Source: Clostridiales bacterium (GTDB taxonomy: Bacteria > Bacillota > Clostridia > UBA1381). From it: DNA of 64,000 nucleotides. The DNA lies in contig JAQXZB010000063.1 in the NCBI GenBank assembly GCA_029226975.1, positions 1 through 64,000 of the forward strand, written 5' to 3'. Below, piece by piece: positions 25,938 to 34,745 of this stretch. Each line of letters starts with the position of its first letter. Positions within the stretch are counted from its first letter, which is position 1. The translations under genes were made by a program, and so were the position numbers. The notes beneath the pieces were generated by a model. It worked only from the letters and a program-made list of their open reading frames with translations, searched no databases and had not been told where the DNA came from.

Positions 25938-27707
25938 TCAGCCTACGGTATATTTTGATATGTATTTATCGTAAACCTGAGTGTACTTGTCCGACTTATT
26001 CTCATGCACTCTCTTTAAATGCTTGTGCGGGTCGAAGTCCATGCTGTCCTTGCTGCCCACCTGCTCTACGGCAAGACTGACGTTTGAGCAGTAAGCGCTT
26101 ATTCTTTCAAGACTGTTTACCAAATCCAAGAAATACACGCCCGACTGGTAATGACATTCCTTGTTGGCAAGCCGCTTTAGATGCGTGCTCTTTAAGTGGT
26201 CGGATAAATACCCCACAACGTCCTCCAGCGGATGCACCGCCGAGGCAAGACGCACATCGTTTGTTTCAAATGCCTTTATGGTCATATCCACAAGCTTCTC
26301 AACCGCCTTGAACATATTTATTACCTGCTCCCGCGCCACATGGGAAAACTCCTGTCCCTGCTCCTGCATGGTTATTAGGGTTTTGCCGATTATGTAAGCA
26401 TGGTCGCCGATACGCTCAACGTCCGTTACCACATGGAACATCGTCGAAACCGCCGTACTTTCCGCTTCGGTAAGGCTTTGGTCGGTAAGGCGCATCAGGT
26501 ATTGGGTTATCGCCGAATCGTAACGGTCAATTTCCGTTTCAACCGCGTGAAGCTCCTTTTCGCTCTTATGCTCCTCGCCCATTAAAATACTGTAGCAGGT
26601 ATGCAGACTGTCCTTTGCCTTAATCAGCATATTTACAAGCTCTCTGCGCGTCTGCATGATTGCAAGAGCCGGCGTTGCGATAAGCCTGAGATCCAGTGAG
26701 GTAATCTTGTGCTTTTCCTCCTTGTCCTGAGGTCTGTCAGGAACAAGCTTCTGCACCAGGGCAAGAAGCGGTCTTGACAGTGCCGTCATAAGAAGCGAAT
26801 TAAAGATATTAAACAGAATATGGAACGCCGATATATTCACCATCGTAGCCTCGCTGTCCCACCAGGGCAGGAAAACACCCAGGCGGCACACATACAGCAG
26901 TATGGAGAATATAAACATTCCGCCCGCCATAAAGAACACGTTAAGCAGTGCGGCGCGCTTTGATTCCTTGTTTGCGCCGATGCTTGAAAACAGCGCCGAT
27001 ACGCAGGAGCCCACATTGTTTCCCAAAACTATGGCGGCAGCCGCGGTAAAGGGTATGTTTCCGGCAAATGCCGCAGCCTGCAGTATTCCTATGGATGCCG
27101 ACGAGGACTGAATAACCACCGTCAGCACAAGTCCTAAGATAATGCCTATTACGGGATTTGAAAGCGAACTCATAAATGACTGAAACCAGGGCAGGTCATT
27201 TAAGCCCTCCATGGCTCCGCTCATGGAATTCATTCCGATAAACAGCACACCGAATCCCGCAAGTATCGTTCCTATATTCTTTGATTTGTTGGTCTTTATA
27301 AATAGCAGACAGATTATCCCCGCCGCAAGGGCAATGGGGGCAAGTGTCGAGGGCTTAAACAGCTGCAAAATCCACATACTGTCGCCGATATCGTTAAGGC
27401 TGACAATAACCGAGGTGATTGTCGTTCCTATATGGGCGCCCAAAATCACTCCCACGCTCTGCTTTAAGGTCATCAGACCCGCGTTTATAAAGCCCACAAC
27501 CATTACAAGCGTTGCATTGGAGCTTTGGATTATCGCCGTAACTCCCGCGCCGACAAGCAAGCCCTTAAACAGGTTCCCCGTCAGCTTGTCGATTATCTGT
27601 CCCATTTTGCTGCCCGCGGTCTTTTCCAGACCCTCACCCATGGTGTTCATTCCGTAAAGGAACATTGCCAGTCCGCCAAGCAGTGTAAGTACATTAGTAA
27701 AGCTCAT
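25938..27707 (-). CDS. Na+/phosphate symporter with PhoU domain (NptA/YjbB type)
   Basis: 589 residues. The membrane part (about 1-320) carries the two QSS inverted-repeat motifs of Na/Pi-II transporters: AIIQSSNATLVMVVGF near 60 and TVVIQSSSASIGILQAAAF near 195. The C-terminal part (about 340-560) is a helical PhoU-like domain (VTDVERIGDHAYIIGKTL) with the E/D-rich metal-binding repeats. It should move phosphate with Na+; direction is uncertain. It follows a LUD gene by 41 bp and ends at a terminator. Confidence 0.92.
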   Translation of the reverse strand: MSFTNVLTLLGGLAMFLYGMNTMGEGLEKTAGSKMGQIIDKLTGNLFKGLLVGAGVTAIIQSSNATLVMVVGFINAGLMTLKQSVGVILGAHIGTTITSVIVSLNDIGDSMWILQLFKPSTLAPIALAAGIICLLFIKTNKSKNIGTILAGFGVLFIGMNSMSGAMEGLNDLPWFQSFMSSLSNPVIGIILGLVLTVVIQSSSASIGILQAAAFAGNIPFTAAAAIVLGNNVGSCVSALFSSIGANKESKRAALLNVFFMAGGMFIFSILLYVCRLGVFLPWWDSEATMVNISAFHILFNIFNSLLMTALSRPLLALVQKLVPDRPQDKEEKHKITSLDLRLIATPALAIMQTRRELVNMLIKAKDSLHTCYSILMGEEHKSEKELHAVETEIDRYDSAITQYLMRLTDQSLTEAESTAVSTMFHVVTDVERIGDHAYIIGKTLITMQEQGQEFSHVAREQVINMFKAVEKLVDMTIKAFETNDVRLASAVHPLEDVVGYLSDHLKSTHLKRLANKECHYQSGVYFLDLVNSLERISAYCSNVSLAVEQVGSKDSMDFDPHKHLKRVHENKSDKYTQVYDKYISKYTVG

Positions 27708-27748
27708 TTATTCCCTCCGCACCGTATCCGCGCTCAATGTAATTATTA

Positions 27749-28393
27749 TCAGTAGCCCAAAGGCTCCGGTACCAAAACAATGCTGATGCGGCCGGGGAAA
27801 TAATGACATCCGTCCACAATCGAGGTTACATTGCACATTCTCGCCTGACAGGTACATTCCGTACACGCACAGCTGTCATCCTGAGCGCAGGGGGTTTTAT
27901 GCCCTATTCTTCTGGCGTTCATGGGCGCAATGCTCTTTGCACGCTTTATTCCATCTTCCACGTTTTCTACTATTTTATTTACTCCCGCAACGATAATTAC
28001 CTTTTTGGGTCCGAAAACTATCTGACTGGTTCTGTTGCCGGTGCAGTCTATGTTTACAAGCTGACCGCCCATTGTAACCGCATTTGTGCTTGACACGAAC
28101 ACATCGGCATAGTAGCCCTCTCTGTATTTGTCGAGCATATCCTCAAAGCTTTTTGCGCTGTAGCGGTCGATGAAATTATACTTATCGCTTCTTATTTCAT
28201 CCAATATCCCGGTTTCGTTTAATGTAACGCTGCCGCCGACTGCGATTTTTGCACCCTCGGGAATCATATCCATAGTGATCTTTTTTGCTTCCTCGGGAGT
28301 TTCGGCATATATCGGATCAAAACCGCGCTCCTTTAAAACCTTCATAAGCTCCTCAATCTTAAGCTTGTTTCTCCATTTCTGCACTGCATCCAT
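27749..28393 (-). CDS. LUD-domain (LutC/YkgG, DUF162) protein
   Basis: 214 residues, single LUD domain related to LutC of lactate utilisation but without LutA/LutB partners nearby. Recognisable core: GAKIAVGGSVTLNETGILDEI and VFVSSTNAVTMGGQLVNIDCTGNR. The tail has a Cys cluster (CAQDDSCACTECTCQARMCN), usual in clostridial members and possibly metal binding. AAGGAGGAGG precedes the ATG. The catalytic role is unknown. It is probably cotranscribed with the Na/Pi symporter. Confidence 0.88.
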   Translation of the reverse strand: MDAVQKWRNKLKIEELMKVLKERGFDPIYAETPEEAKKITMDMIPEGAKIAVGGSVTLNETGILDEIRSDKYNFIDRYSAKSFEDMLDKYREGYYADVFVSSTNAVTMGGQLVNIDCTGNRTSQIVFGPKKVIIVAGVNKIVENVEDGIKRAKSIAPMNARRIGHKTPCAQDDSCACTECTCQARMCNVTSIVDGCHYFPGRISIVLVPEPLGY

Positions 28394-28427
28394 TCTACAG
28401 TCCTCCTCCTTAAACAGAATATATATA

Positions 28428-28456
28428 ATTGTACATCAAAAAGGAAATAAAATCCA
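28428..28456 (-). promoter_or_regulatory. Possible promoter of LUD-nptA unit
   Basis: Good -10 TACAAT (28428-28433) but a poor -35 (TGGATT, 28451-28456) at 17 bp. It lies 34 bp before the LUD ATG in an AT-rich gap of 167 bp that otherwise holds the trpA terminator. Confidence 0.35.
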
Positions 28457-28540
28457 TACCTATTCAAAAAATTTATAATTTTTCTGCAAAATATACGAAT
28501 TTTCGGGCATTATTTTGTTGTAATTTTTATTACGGTACGG

Positions 28541-28560
28541 AAAAAAGGGCGCACGCGCCC
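28541..28560 (-). terminator. trpA terminator
   Basis: GGGCGC-GU-GCGCCC hairpin followed by UUUUUU on the minus strand, starting one base past the trpA stop codon. Confidence 0.92.
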
Positions 28561-29343
28561 TCATTCTATTCCCGAACGCAGCTCACGAAGCTTCGCTCTT
28601 AAATTATCCATTCTCTCGTCAAGAGTTTTTCCGCTTGCGATGGCTTTTACTATTGCGCTTCCCACAATCGCGCCGTCACAGTATGCCGACAGCTCCCTGA
28701 CCTGCTCTCCTGTGGAAATACCGAAGTCCACACAGGCCGGGATTTTCGCATAACGCTTTATATCGGCAAAGAACTCGCCGAAATTCGTTTCAAAACTGCT
28801 CTTTTCGCCCGTTACGCCCAGTGAGGACACGCAGTAAAGAAAGCCCTTTGAGTTTTGGGCAATCTTTTTTATCCTGTCATGGGAGGTGGGCGAAACGAGA
28901 TTTATCTGATATACACCGTATTTTTGGGTATACTCGGCAATCTCATCGCTTTCCTCATAGGGAAGGTCGGGTATTATCAGTCCGTCCACTCCCGCCTTTG
29001 CACAGCGTTCAAAAAACTCCTGCGCGCCGTACTGCACTATTATATTGTAGTAAAGCAAAAATACCATGGGGATTTTAACTTGGTCGCGTATATCCTCCAC
29101 AAGCTCAAACACCTTGAATATATCAGTGCCGCCGTCTATGGCACGCTTGTCCGCAGCCTGAATTACCGGTCCGTCCGCCGACGGGTCCGAAAAGGGCACG
29201 CCAAGCTCAATAAGGTCCGCGCCCTCCTCCTGCATGGTAAGTATTGCCTGTCTGCTGGTTTCAATATCCGGGTCGCCCACAGTTAAAAAGGTTATCAAAG
29301 CCTTTTTGTCAAGCCCCGAAAAATGCTCGTCTATTCTGTTCAT
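28561..29343 (-). CDS. trpA: Tryptophan synthase alpha chain
   Basis: Cleaves indole-3-glycerol phosphate to indole and GAP. 260 residues, complete. The catalytic Glu is in LIELGVPFSDPSADGPVIQ (about 46-64) with the partner Asp in that loop; GLIIPDLPYEES and CVDFGISTGEQV are family blocks. The ATG overlaps the TGA of a trpC remnant (ATGA), so coupling was native. TrpB, TrpF and the rest of the pathway are not adjacent, and the genes upstream are a deletion scar, so this enzyme may be stranded. A strong terminator follows. Confidence 0.95.
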   Translation of the reverse strand: MNRIDEHFSGLDKKALITFLTVGDPDIETSRQAILTMQEEGADLIELGVPFSDPSADGPVIQAADKRAIDGGTDIFKVFELVEDIRDQVKIPMVFLLYYNIIVQYGAQEFFERCAKAGVDGLIIPDLPYEESDEIAEYTQKYGVYQINLVSPTSHDRIKKIAQNSKGFLYCVSSLGVTGEKSSFETNFGEFFADIKRYAKIPACVDFGISTGEQVRELSAYCDGAIVGSAIVKAIASGKTLDERMDNLRAKLRELRSGIE

Positions 29344-29643
29344 TTCAATGCACCTCTTCTCAATTTATCCACTGCCGCGGCAACGTCCCTCTCACGCATA
29401 AACGCTTCGCCGATTAAAGCGGCGTCAAAGCCCAAGGAACGCAGATACTCAAAATCCTCATGAGTTCTCACCGCACTTTCCGCAACGCGCACAAAGCCGT
29501 CGGGAATAAGCCCGCCCAGTCTTTGGCAGGTGGTTATATCCTCGTTAAAAGTCCGTAAATCACGGTTGTTTATGCCGATTATGCCGCCCTCCTCGCGGGT
29601 CAGATTTTCTTTGTTTACCAGTTTTTTGTAAAAGCTCTTTCAT
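29340..29643 (-). pseudogene. trpD'-'trpC deletion scar (anthranilate PRTase start fused to IGP synthase end)
   Basis: Not in the ORF track. From 29588 to 29340 the frame encodes the last 82 residues of TrpC (GGIIGINNRDLRTF..., VRVAESAVRTHEDF, DAALIGEAFMRERD), ending in a TGA that overlaps trpA. Just upstream the same frame reads KLVNKENLTREE, which resembles the N-terminus of TrpD. The ATG at 29643 with an AAGGA site reads MKELLQK in another frame. Removing one A from the A6 run at 29622-29627 joins them to MKELLQKLVNKENLTREE. So the 5' end of trpD seems joined in frame to the 3' end of trpC, then broken by a +1 frameshift. The TrpD part is short, so that step is inference; the TrpC part is clear. 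Misassembly remains possible. Confidence 0.8.
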
Positions 29644-29676
29644 TCTTCTCTTTCCTTTCTCATCTCATCTAATCTC

Positions 29677-29701
29677 ATATATATTGTAAAACAATATATA
29701 T
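29677..29701. promoter_or_regulatory. 25-bp perfect palindrome at the trp-remnant promoter (putative operator)
   Basis: ATATATATTGT-AAA-ACAATATATAT, two 11-bp arms and a 3-bp centre. It begins one base after the -10 box of the leftward promoter, covering the start site, where a repressor would act. No U run follows, so it is not a terminator. Confidence 0.5.
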
Positions 29702-29702
29702 T

Positions 29703-29731
29703 ATTCTATCATAAAAACACGAATTTTGCAA
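29703..29731 (-). promoter_or_regulatory. Promoter of the trp remnant/trpA
   Basis: TTGCAA (29726-29731), 17-bp spacer, TAGAAT (29703-29708), leftward. About 60 bp before the trpD' ATG. Confidence 0.65.
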
Positions 29732-29766
29732 TACCAAAAAAACTTTATATCAAAAGTATTTTCTAC

Positions 29767-29795
29767 TTGAAAATTCAGCCGAAACAGTGTATTAT
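29767..29795 (+). promoter_or_regulatory. Promoter of the FGGY kinase
   Basis: TTGAAA (29767-29772), 17-bp spacer, TATTAT (29790-29795), rightward, 34 bp before the ATG. A small inverted repeat AAGTATTTTCTACTT overlaps the upstream edge. Confidence 0.6.
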
Positions 29796-29829
29796 ATAAT
29801 TACAGACTTTAATAAAGGGAGAGAAATAT

Positions 29830-31422
29830 ATGACAGCAAAAGAAATTATCGAAAGCGGGAAAGCGGTGCTGGGCATTGAATTTGGCTCAACGCGCATTAA
29901 AGCAGTGCTGACCGACAACAAAAACACCCCCATAGCACAGGGTGCTCACGACTGGGAAAACAGCCTTGATAACGGGATTTGGACCTACAGCCTTGACGAT
30001 ATATGGGACGGGCTTCGGGACTGCTATGCCAAAATGGCAGATGAGGTTAAGGCGCTTTACGGCGTTCCCGTAAAACGGCTTGCGGCAATGGGCTTCAGCG
30101 CCATGATGCACGGCTACATGGTATTTGACGAAAACGACAGGCTTCTTGTACCCTTTAGGACATGGAGAAACACAATAACCGAGCAGGCGTCAGTGGAGCT
30201 TACCGAGCTGTTCGACTTCCCCATACCCCAAAGATGGAGCATTGCTCACCTTTATCAGGCAATGCTCTCGGGCGAGGAGCATATCGGGCGCATCAAGTTC
30301 CAGACAACCCTTGCAGGCTATATCCATTGGCAGTTAAGCGGCGAAAAGGTCTTGGGCATAGGCGAAGCGTCGGGAATGTTCCCCATTGATTCAACAACAA
30401 AGGACTATAACGAAAAAATGGTATCTCAGTTTGACGCTGCCGCCGCAGGGCTTGGCTATAGCTTAAAGCTCCGTGATATTTTCCCACATGTGCTCACCGC
30501 CGGGGAAAGCGCCGGAATGCTCACTAAAAAGGGTGCTGCGCTTCTCGATCCTACGGGAGATCTTGAGGCGGGCGTACCCATGTGTCCCCCCGAGGGTGAC
30601 GCCGGCACGGGCATGGCTGCCACAGACAGCGTTACCGTGCGCACGGGCAATGTTTCGGCGGGAACGTCCGTATTTGCAATGATTGTGCTTGAAAAACCCC
30701 TGTCAAGGGCGTATTCCGAAATTGACCTCGTTACCACACCTGCCGGCGAGCCGGTTGCCATGGTGCACTGCAACAACTGTACCTCCGACATAAACGCATG
30801 GGTGGGTATGCTAAAGGACTTCACCGAAGCGGCAGGGCTTGATATACCCATGTCCAAGCTTTATGAAATATTCTTTACGGAAGCGGCAAAGGGCAGTCCC
30901 GACTGCGGGAGAATGCTCTCCTATAACTATTTCTCCGGCGAGCCGATAACAGGGCTTGAGGAGGGCAGACCGCTGTTTGTGCGCACTCCCGACAGCGAGT
31001 TTTCCTTTGAGAATTTCGCAAGATTACAGCTTTACAGTGCGCTTGCTTCATTAAAAATCGGGCTTGATATTCTGTTTGAGAAAGAAAACGTTCCCCTCGA
31101 CAGTATAATGGGTCACGGCGGCTTCTTTAAAACTCCCGAGGTGGGACAGCAGATAATGGCGGATGCCATAAATGCACCGGTATCGGTTATGTCCACCGCA
31201 GGCGAGGGCGGAGCATGGGGAATAGCCTTGCTTGCCTCCTATATGATAAACAAAGCGACCGATGAAACTCTTGACGCCTTTTTGAAAAATCGGGTATTTG
31301 CCCAAAGTACCGGCTCGACCCTTGAGCCGACACCGGAAGGAACGGCGGGCTTTTTGTCATTCCTTGACGAGTACAAAAAGGGTCTTGAAATTGAAAAAAG
31401 CGCGGCAAAGTGCATGAAATGA
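29830..31422 (+). CDS. FGGY-family carbohydrate kinase
   Basis: ATP-dependent sugar kinase of the xylulokinase/rhamnulokinase/gluconokinase superfamily, 530 residues. The N-terminal phosphate loop is [17 protein letters not shown] (about 13-29); [16 protein letters not shown] and the C-terminal [19 protein letters not shown] and [16 protein letters not shown] are FGGY blocks. The N- and C-terminal domains are both complete. The substrate is uncertain; the sequence has the look of L-ribulokinase/xylulokinase-like enzymes found beside pentose pathways, but no such genes adjoin it. Single-gene unit on the plus strand with its own promoter and terminator. Confidence 0.9.
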   Translation: MTAKEIIESGKAVLGIEFGSTRIKAVLTDNKNTPIAQGAHDWENSLDNGIWTYSLDDIWDGLRDCYAKMADEVKALYGVPVKRLAAMGFSAMMHGYMVFDENDRLLVPFRTWRNTITEQASVELTELFDFPIPQRWSIAHLYQAMLSGEEHIGRIKFQTTLAGYIHWQLSGEKVLGIGEASGMFPIDSTTKDYNEKMVSQFDAAAAGLGYSLKLRDIFPHVLTAGESAGMLTKKGAALLDPTGDLEAGVPMCPPEGDAGTGMAATDSVTVRTGNVSAGTSVFAMIVLEKPLSRAYSEIDLVTTPAGEPVAMVHCNNCTSDINAWVGMLKDFTEAAGLDIPMSKLYEIFFTEAAKGSPDCGRMLSYNYFSGEPITGLEEGRPLFVRTPDSEFSFENFARLQLYSALASLKIGLDILFEKENVPLDSIMGHGGFFKTPEVGQQIMADAINAPVSVMSTAGEGGAWGIALLASYMINKATDETLDAFLKNRVFAQSTGSTLEPTPEGTAGFLSFLDEYKKGLEIEKSAAKCMK

Positions 31423-31431
31423 AAACAAAAA

Positions 31432-31468
31432 AAAGAACCGACGGACTGATTTTTTCCATCGGTTCTTT
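31432..31468. terminator. Bidirectional terminator between FGGY kinase and lysA
   Basis: AAAGAACCGA/TCGGTTCTTT inverted repeat (31432-31441 with 31459-31468) between the convergent kinase and lysA genes. T-rich on the plus side (CCTTTAT) and A-rich upstream, so it serves both strands. Confidence 0.8.
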
Positions 31469-31479
31469 CCTTTATGATT

Positions 31480-32778
31480 TTACAGATCGTTTCGTATAAG
31501 ATCCTCATAGGTTTCTCTTTTAATTACGACCTTCGCTTCACCGTTTGAAACCGCAACCATTGCCGGTCTGGGAATTCTGTTGTAATTGCTTGCCATCGAA
31601 TAATTGTAGGCACCCGTGGCAAGAACTGCCAGAGTATCTCCCACCTCAATTTCGGGAAGCATTACATCCTTTAAAAGCAAATCTCCGCTTTCGCAGCATT
31701 TGCCCGCAACGGTCACCTTCTCGCAGGGCTCATTCCCTGCCTTGTTCGCCACTGCCGCCGCATATTCCGACTCGTACAAAATATATCTCGGGTTATCGCC
31801 CATTCCGCCGTCAACAGAAACGTATTTTCTTACGTTCTTTATATCCTTTATACCGCCAACGGTATAAAGCGTAATGCCTGCCGGTGCTATCAGCGAACGC
31901 CCCGGCTCCATCAGTATGAACGGAAGCTTTACATTTCTTCTTGCCGCCGCTTCCTTGACAACCTCGCTTACATGCTGAATATATTCGTCATAGGGTACGG
32001 GGTCATCGTTTTCGGTATACATTATCCCGTAGCCTCCGCCGAGGTTGAGCTTTCCAACCTCCATGCCGAGCTTATCCTTTAAATCGCCTATAAAGTCCAT
32101 CATTACCTGAGCCGCCTTGTTAAAAGGCTCAATGTCAAATATCTGCGAACCTATATGGCAGTGCACACCGTCAACCTTTACACCGGACATTTCGTTTGCA
32201 ATCTTACAGATTTCAAAGGCTTCGCCGTTTTCAAGAGCCACGCCGAATTTTGAATCTATCTGACCTGTTTGGATAAAGCTGTGAGTATGCGCATCAACTC
32301 CCGGCTTTATCCTGAACATTATGTTTTGAACAATTCCGGCCTCGGTGGCAATCTCGTTTAGCTTTTCCAACTCATAAATGTTGTCGACGATGATAGTTCC
32401 GACCCTGTTTTCAACAGCCATTCTTATCTCATCGACAGTCTTATTATTGCCATGAAAATAGACCTTATCCATGGGAAAATCTGCCTTTATGGCAGTGTAA
32501 AGCTCACCGCCGGAAACAACGTCAATGCCCAGTCCTTCTTCCTTAACAACGCGGCAGGTGTATTTTGAGCAAAGAGCCTTGTTTGCATACAGCACAAGCC
32601 CGTTCCCTCCGTAATATTTATCCATCGCGTTTTTGTAAACGCGGCAGTTCTCGCGGAACAAATCCTCATCTATTACATAAAGCGGAGTACCGAACTCCTT
32701 TGCCAGCTCAACCGTATCGTTCTTGCCGATTACCAGATGATTTTTTTCATTTACCGATAAATCCTTTGATACAAACAT
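31480..32778 (-). CDS. lysA: Diaminopimelate decarboxylase
   Basis: PLP enzyme making lysine from meso-diaminopimelate, 432 residues. The fold-type III barrel has the PLP Lys in LVLYANKALCSKYTCR (near 57), the Gly loop GGGYGIMYTENDDP, and the active-site Cys in AGKCCESGDLL. The ORF track start is 12 codons early; the ATG at 32778 has AAGGTG before it. It follows clpX by 36 bp with no lysine riboswitch in the gap and ends at the shared terminator. Confidence 0.95.
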   Translation of the reverse strand: MFVSKDLSVNEKNHLVIGKNDTVELAKEFGTPLYVIDEDLFRENCRVYKNAMDKYYGGNGLVLYANKALCSKYTCRVVKEEGLGIDVVSGGELYTAIKADFPMDKVYFHGNNKTVDEIRMAVENRVGTIIVDNIYELEKLNEIATEAGIVQNIMFRIKPGVDAHTHSFIQTGQIDSKFGVALENGEAFEICKIANEMSGVKVDGVHCHIGSQIFDIEPFNKAAQVMMDFIGDLKDKLGMEVGKLNLGGGYGIMYTENDDPVPYDEYIQHVSEVVKEAAARRNVKLPFILMEPGRSLIAPAGITLYTVGGIKDIKNVRKYVSVDGGMGDNPRYILYESEYAAAVANKAGNEPCEKVTVAGKCCESGDLLLKDVMLPEIEVGDTLAVLATGAYNYSMASNYNRIPRPAMVAVSNGEAKVVIKRETYEDLIRNDL

Positions 32779-32814
32779 CTTATACACCTTCCCTTGTTTT
32801 TTTGTTTTTTTCAA

Positions 32815-34077
32815 TCAACCCGCTTTGCTGCCCTGCTCATCGTCCCCGGGCAGCTGTTTTTGAGAGCCTTTGTCCAAAAGCGGCTCGGCCCCTTCGGTAA
32901 TACATTCCTTTGTTACCGTTATTTTCTTAATGGAGTTGTCGGAGGGTGTTTCATACATTATATCCGACATTGCCTCCTCTATTATTGACCTTAAGCCTCT
33001 CGCTCCGGTATTGCGCTCTATTGCCTTATCCGCAATCGCCTCTATGGCGTCCTCATCGAACTCCAGCTCCACATTATCAAAGCCCAAAAGCGTCTGATAC
33101 TGCTTTACCAAAGCATTTTTAGGCTTTGTAAGTATCTTTACCAACGCATCCCTATCAAGCTCCTCTAAATTGGTTATAATAGGAAGTCTGCCTATAAATT
33201 CCGGTATCAGACCGAATTTGAGCAAATCCTGAGGAATTAAATGGGAAAGCGTTTCCGTAAGCTTCATTTGTTTTTTGCTTTCAATCTTTGCGCCAAAGCC
33301 CAAGCTGCTCTTGCCTATTCTGTCCCCGATTATCTTCTCTATTCCGTCAAATGCGCCGCCGCATATAAACAGAATATTCGTTGTATCTATCTGTATACAT
33401 TCCTGATGGGGATGCTTTCTTCCGCCCTGAGGCGGTACGGAAGCCACTGTTCCCTCGATAACCTTTAACAGTGCCTGCTGAACACCTTCGCCGCTTACGT
33501 CCCTGGTTATGGAAACATTTTCCGACTTTCTCGCAATTTTATCTATCTCATCGATATAGATTATTCCTTTTTGAGCGGCTTCGATGTCATAATCCGCCGC
33601 CTGAATGAGCTTTAAGAGTATGTTCTCCACATCCTCGCCCACATATCCCGCTTCGGTAAGGGATGTAGCGTCCGCAATGGCAAAGGGAACATTTAAAATC
33701 TTTGCCAAATTTTGGACTATAAACGTCTTTCCGCTTCCCGTAGGACCGACCATAAGTATGTTGCTCTTTTGAAGCTCCACATCTCCCGAAATGTCACCAT
33801 GCTCGATTCTCTTGTAGTGATTATACACCGCAACCGACAAAATCTTCTTTGTCTGTTCCTGACCTATTACATACTCGTCAAGAAATTCCTTTATTTCCTT
33901 TGGCTTTGGCAGGCTGCCATCGGAGCCGAAAGGCTCCTGCGCCTCCTCCTCCAAAATGGCGTTGCAGGTCGCTATGCAGTCATCGCAGATATACACACCC
34001 GGTCCCGACAAAAGCTTGTTGACCTCGTTTTCGCTCCTTCCGCAGAAGGAGCATATCAAATGCTTGTTTTCTTCCAT
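32815..34077 (-). CDS. clpX: ClpX, ATP-dependent Clp protease unfoldase
   Basis: AAA+ unfoldase, 420 residues. N-terminal zinc-binding domain with [11 protein letters not shown] and CDDCIATC (four Cys), Walker [15 protein letters not shown] (about 115), Walker [15 protein letters not shown] and the sensor regions. The ATG at 34077 gives [13 protein letters not shown] and has GGAG eight bases upstream; the ORF track adds seven codons. It delivers substrates to ClpP, whose gene is 63 bp upstream across a hairpin terminator. Confidence 0.97.
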   Translation of the reverse strand: MEENKHLICSFCGRSENEVNKLLSGPGVYICDDCIATCNAILEEEAQEPFGSDGSLPKPKEIKEFLDEYVIGQEQTKKILSVAVYNHYKRIEHGDISGDVELQKSNILMVGPTGSGKTFIVQNLAKILNVPFAIADATSLTEAGYVGEDVENILLKLIQAADYDIEAAQKGIIYIDEIDKIARKSENVSITRDVSGEGVQQALLKVIEGTVASVPPQGGRKHPHQECIQIDTTNILFICGGAFDGIEKIIGDRIGKSSLGFGAKIESKKQMKLTETLSHLIPQDLLKFGLIPEFIGRLPIITNLEELDRDALVKILTKPKNALVKQYQTLLGFDNVELEFDEDAIEAIADKAIERNTGARGLRSIIEEAMSDIMYETPSDNSIKKITVTKECITEGAEPLLDKGSQKQLPGDDEQGSKAG

Positions 34078-34098
34078 AAACAAATCTCCAAAATACAC

Positions 34099-34138
34099 AA
34101 ATAATCAAGCGGTACAGCCAAGCGCCGCTTGATTATTT
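34099..34138 (-). terminator. Hairpin terminator between clpP and clpX
   Basis: A 14-bp perfect stem AAATAATCAAGCGG/CCGCTTGATTATTT around a 12-nt loop, starting 2 bp past the clpP stop. The following T run is broken (TTATTTGTGTATTTT), so leakage into clpX is likely. Confidence 0.7.
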
Positions 34139-34140
34139 AT

Positions 34141-34731
34141 TTAATCTCTCGACACAATAACCTTGTCTATAAGACCGTAGTCCCTTGCCTCCTCGGCAGT
34201 CATAAAGTTATCTCTTTCCGTATCCTCGCAAAGCTTTTCATAGGTCTGACCTGTGCGCTCTGCCAGGATTTGGTTCATCTTTTTCTTTGTTTCGATAAGA
34301 TGGTCGGTATAAATCTTAACATCCGTTGCCTGACCGCTCAGTCCTCCGCTTATAAGCGGCTGATGTATCATAACCTCGCTGTTGGGCAGTGCCATACGCT
34401 TGCCCTTTGTTCCGGCAGCCAGCAAAAATGCACCCATGCTGGCAGCCATACCGATGCAAATTGTCGAAACATCGCATTTAATATACTGCATCGTATCGTA
34501 TATAGCCATTCCCGAGGTTATGGATCCCCCCGGACTGTCAATATAGAACTGAATATCCTTATCGGGATCCTTTGCCTCCAGATAAAGCATCTGCGCCACA
34601 ACAAGCGACGCCGTTGCGTCATTTACCTGGTCTGCAAGAAATATAATTCTGTCCTCGAGTAATCTTGAGTATATATCGTATGAGCGCTCACCGCGGTTGG
34701 TCTGCTCAACGACCATTGGTACCAATGCCAT
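34141..34731 (-). CDS. clpP: ClpP, ATP-dependent Clp protease proteolytic subunit
   Basis: Serine protease forming the 14-mer chamber, 196 residues. Catalytic triad visible: Ser98 in [14 protein letters not shown], His123 in [10 protein letters not shown] and Asp170 in [10 protein letters not shown]. The N-terminal axial loop is [22 protein letters not shown]. It follows tig with a 14-bp gap and precedes clpX, the usual tig-clpP-clpX order. Confidence 0.98.
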   Translation of the reverse strand: MALVPMVVEQTNRGERSYDIYSRLLEDRIIFLADQVNDATASLVVAQMLYLEAKDPDKDIQFYIDSPGGSITSGMAIYDTMQYIKCDVSTICIGMAASMGAFLLAAGTKGKRMALPNSEVMIHQPLISGGLSGQATDVKIYTDHLIETKKKMNQILAERTGQTYEKLCEDTERDNFMTAEEARDYGLIDKVIVSRD

Positions 34732-34745
34732 ACCAATACCTCCTA

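Noticed and set aside
27749-27890. Cys cluster at the end of the LUD protein as a novel metal domain
   Set aside because: Similar Cys-rich tails are usual in clostridial LUD proteins of this size.
29563-29643. 27-codon ORF MKELLQKTGKQRKS... as a trp leader peptide
   Set aside because: It has no Trp codons and no attenuator stem pair follows. Better explained as the frameshifted start of trpD.
32779-32814. Lysine riboswitch before lysA
   Set aside because: Only 36 bp lie between clpX and lysA, too short for an L-box.
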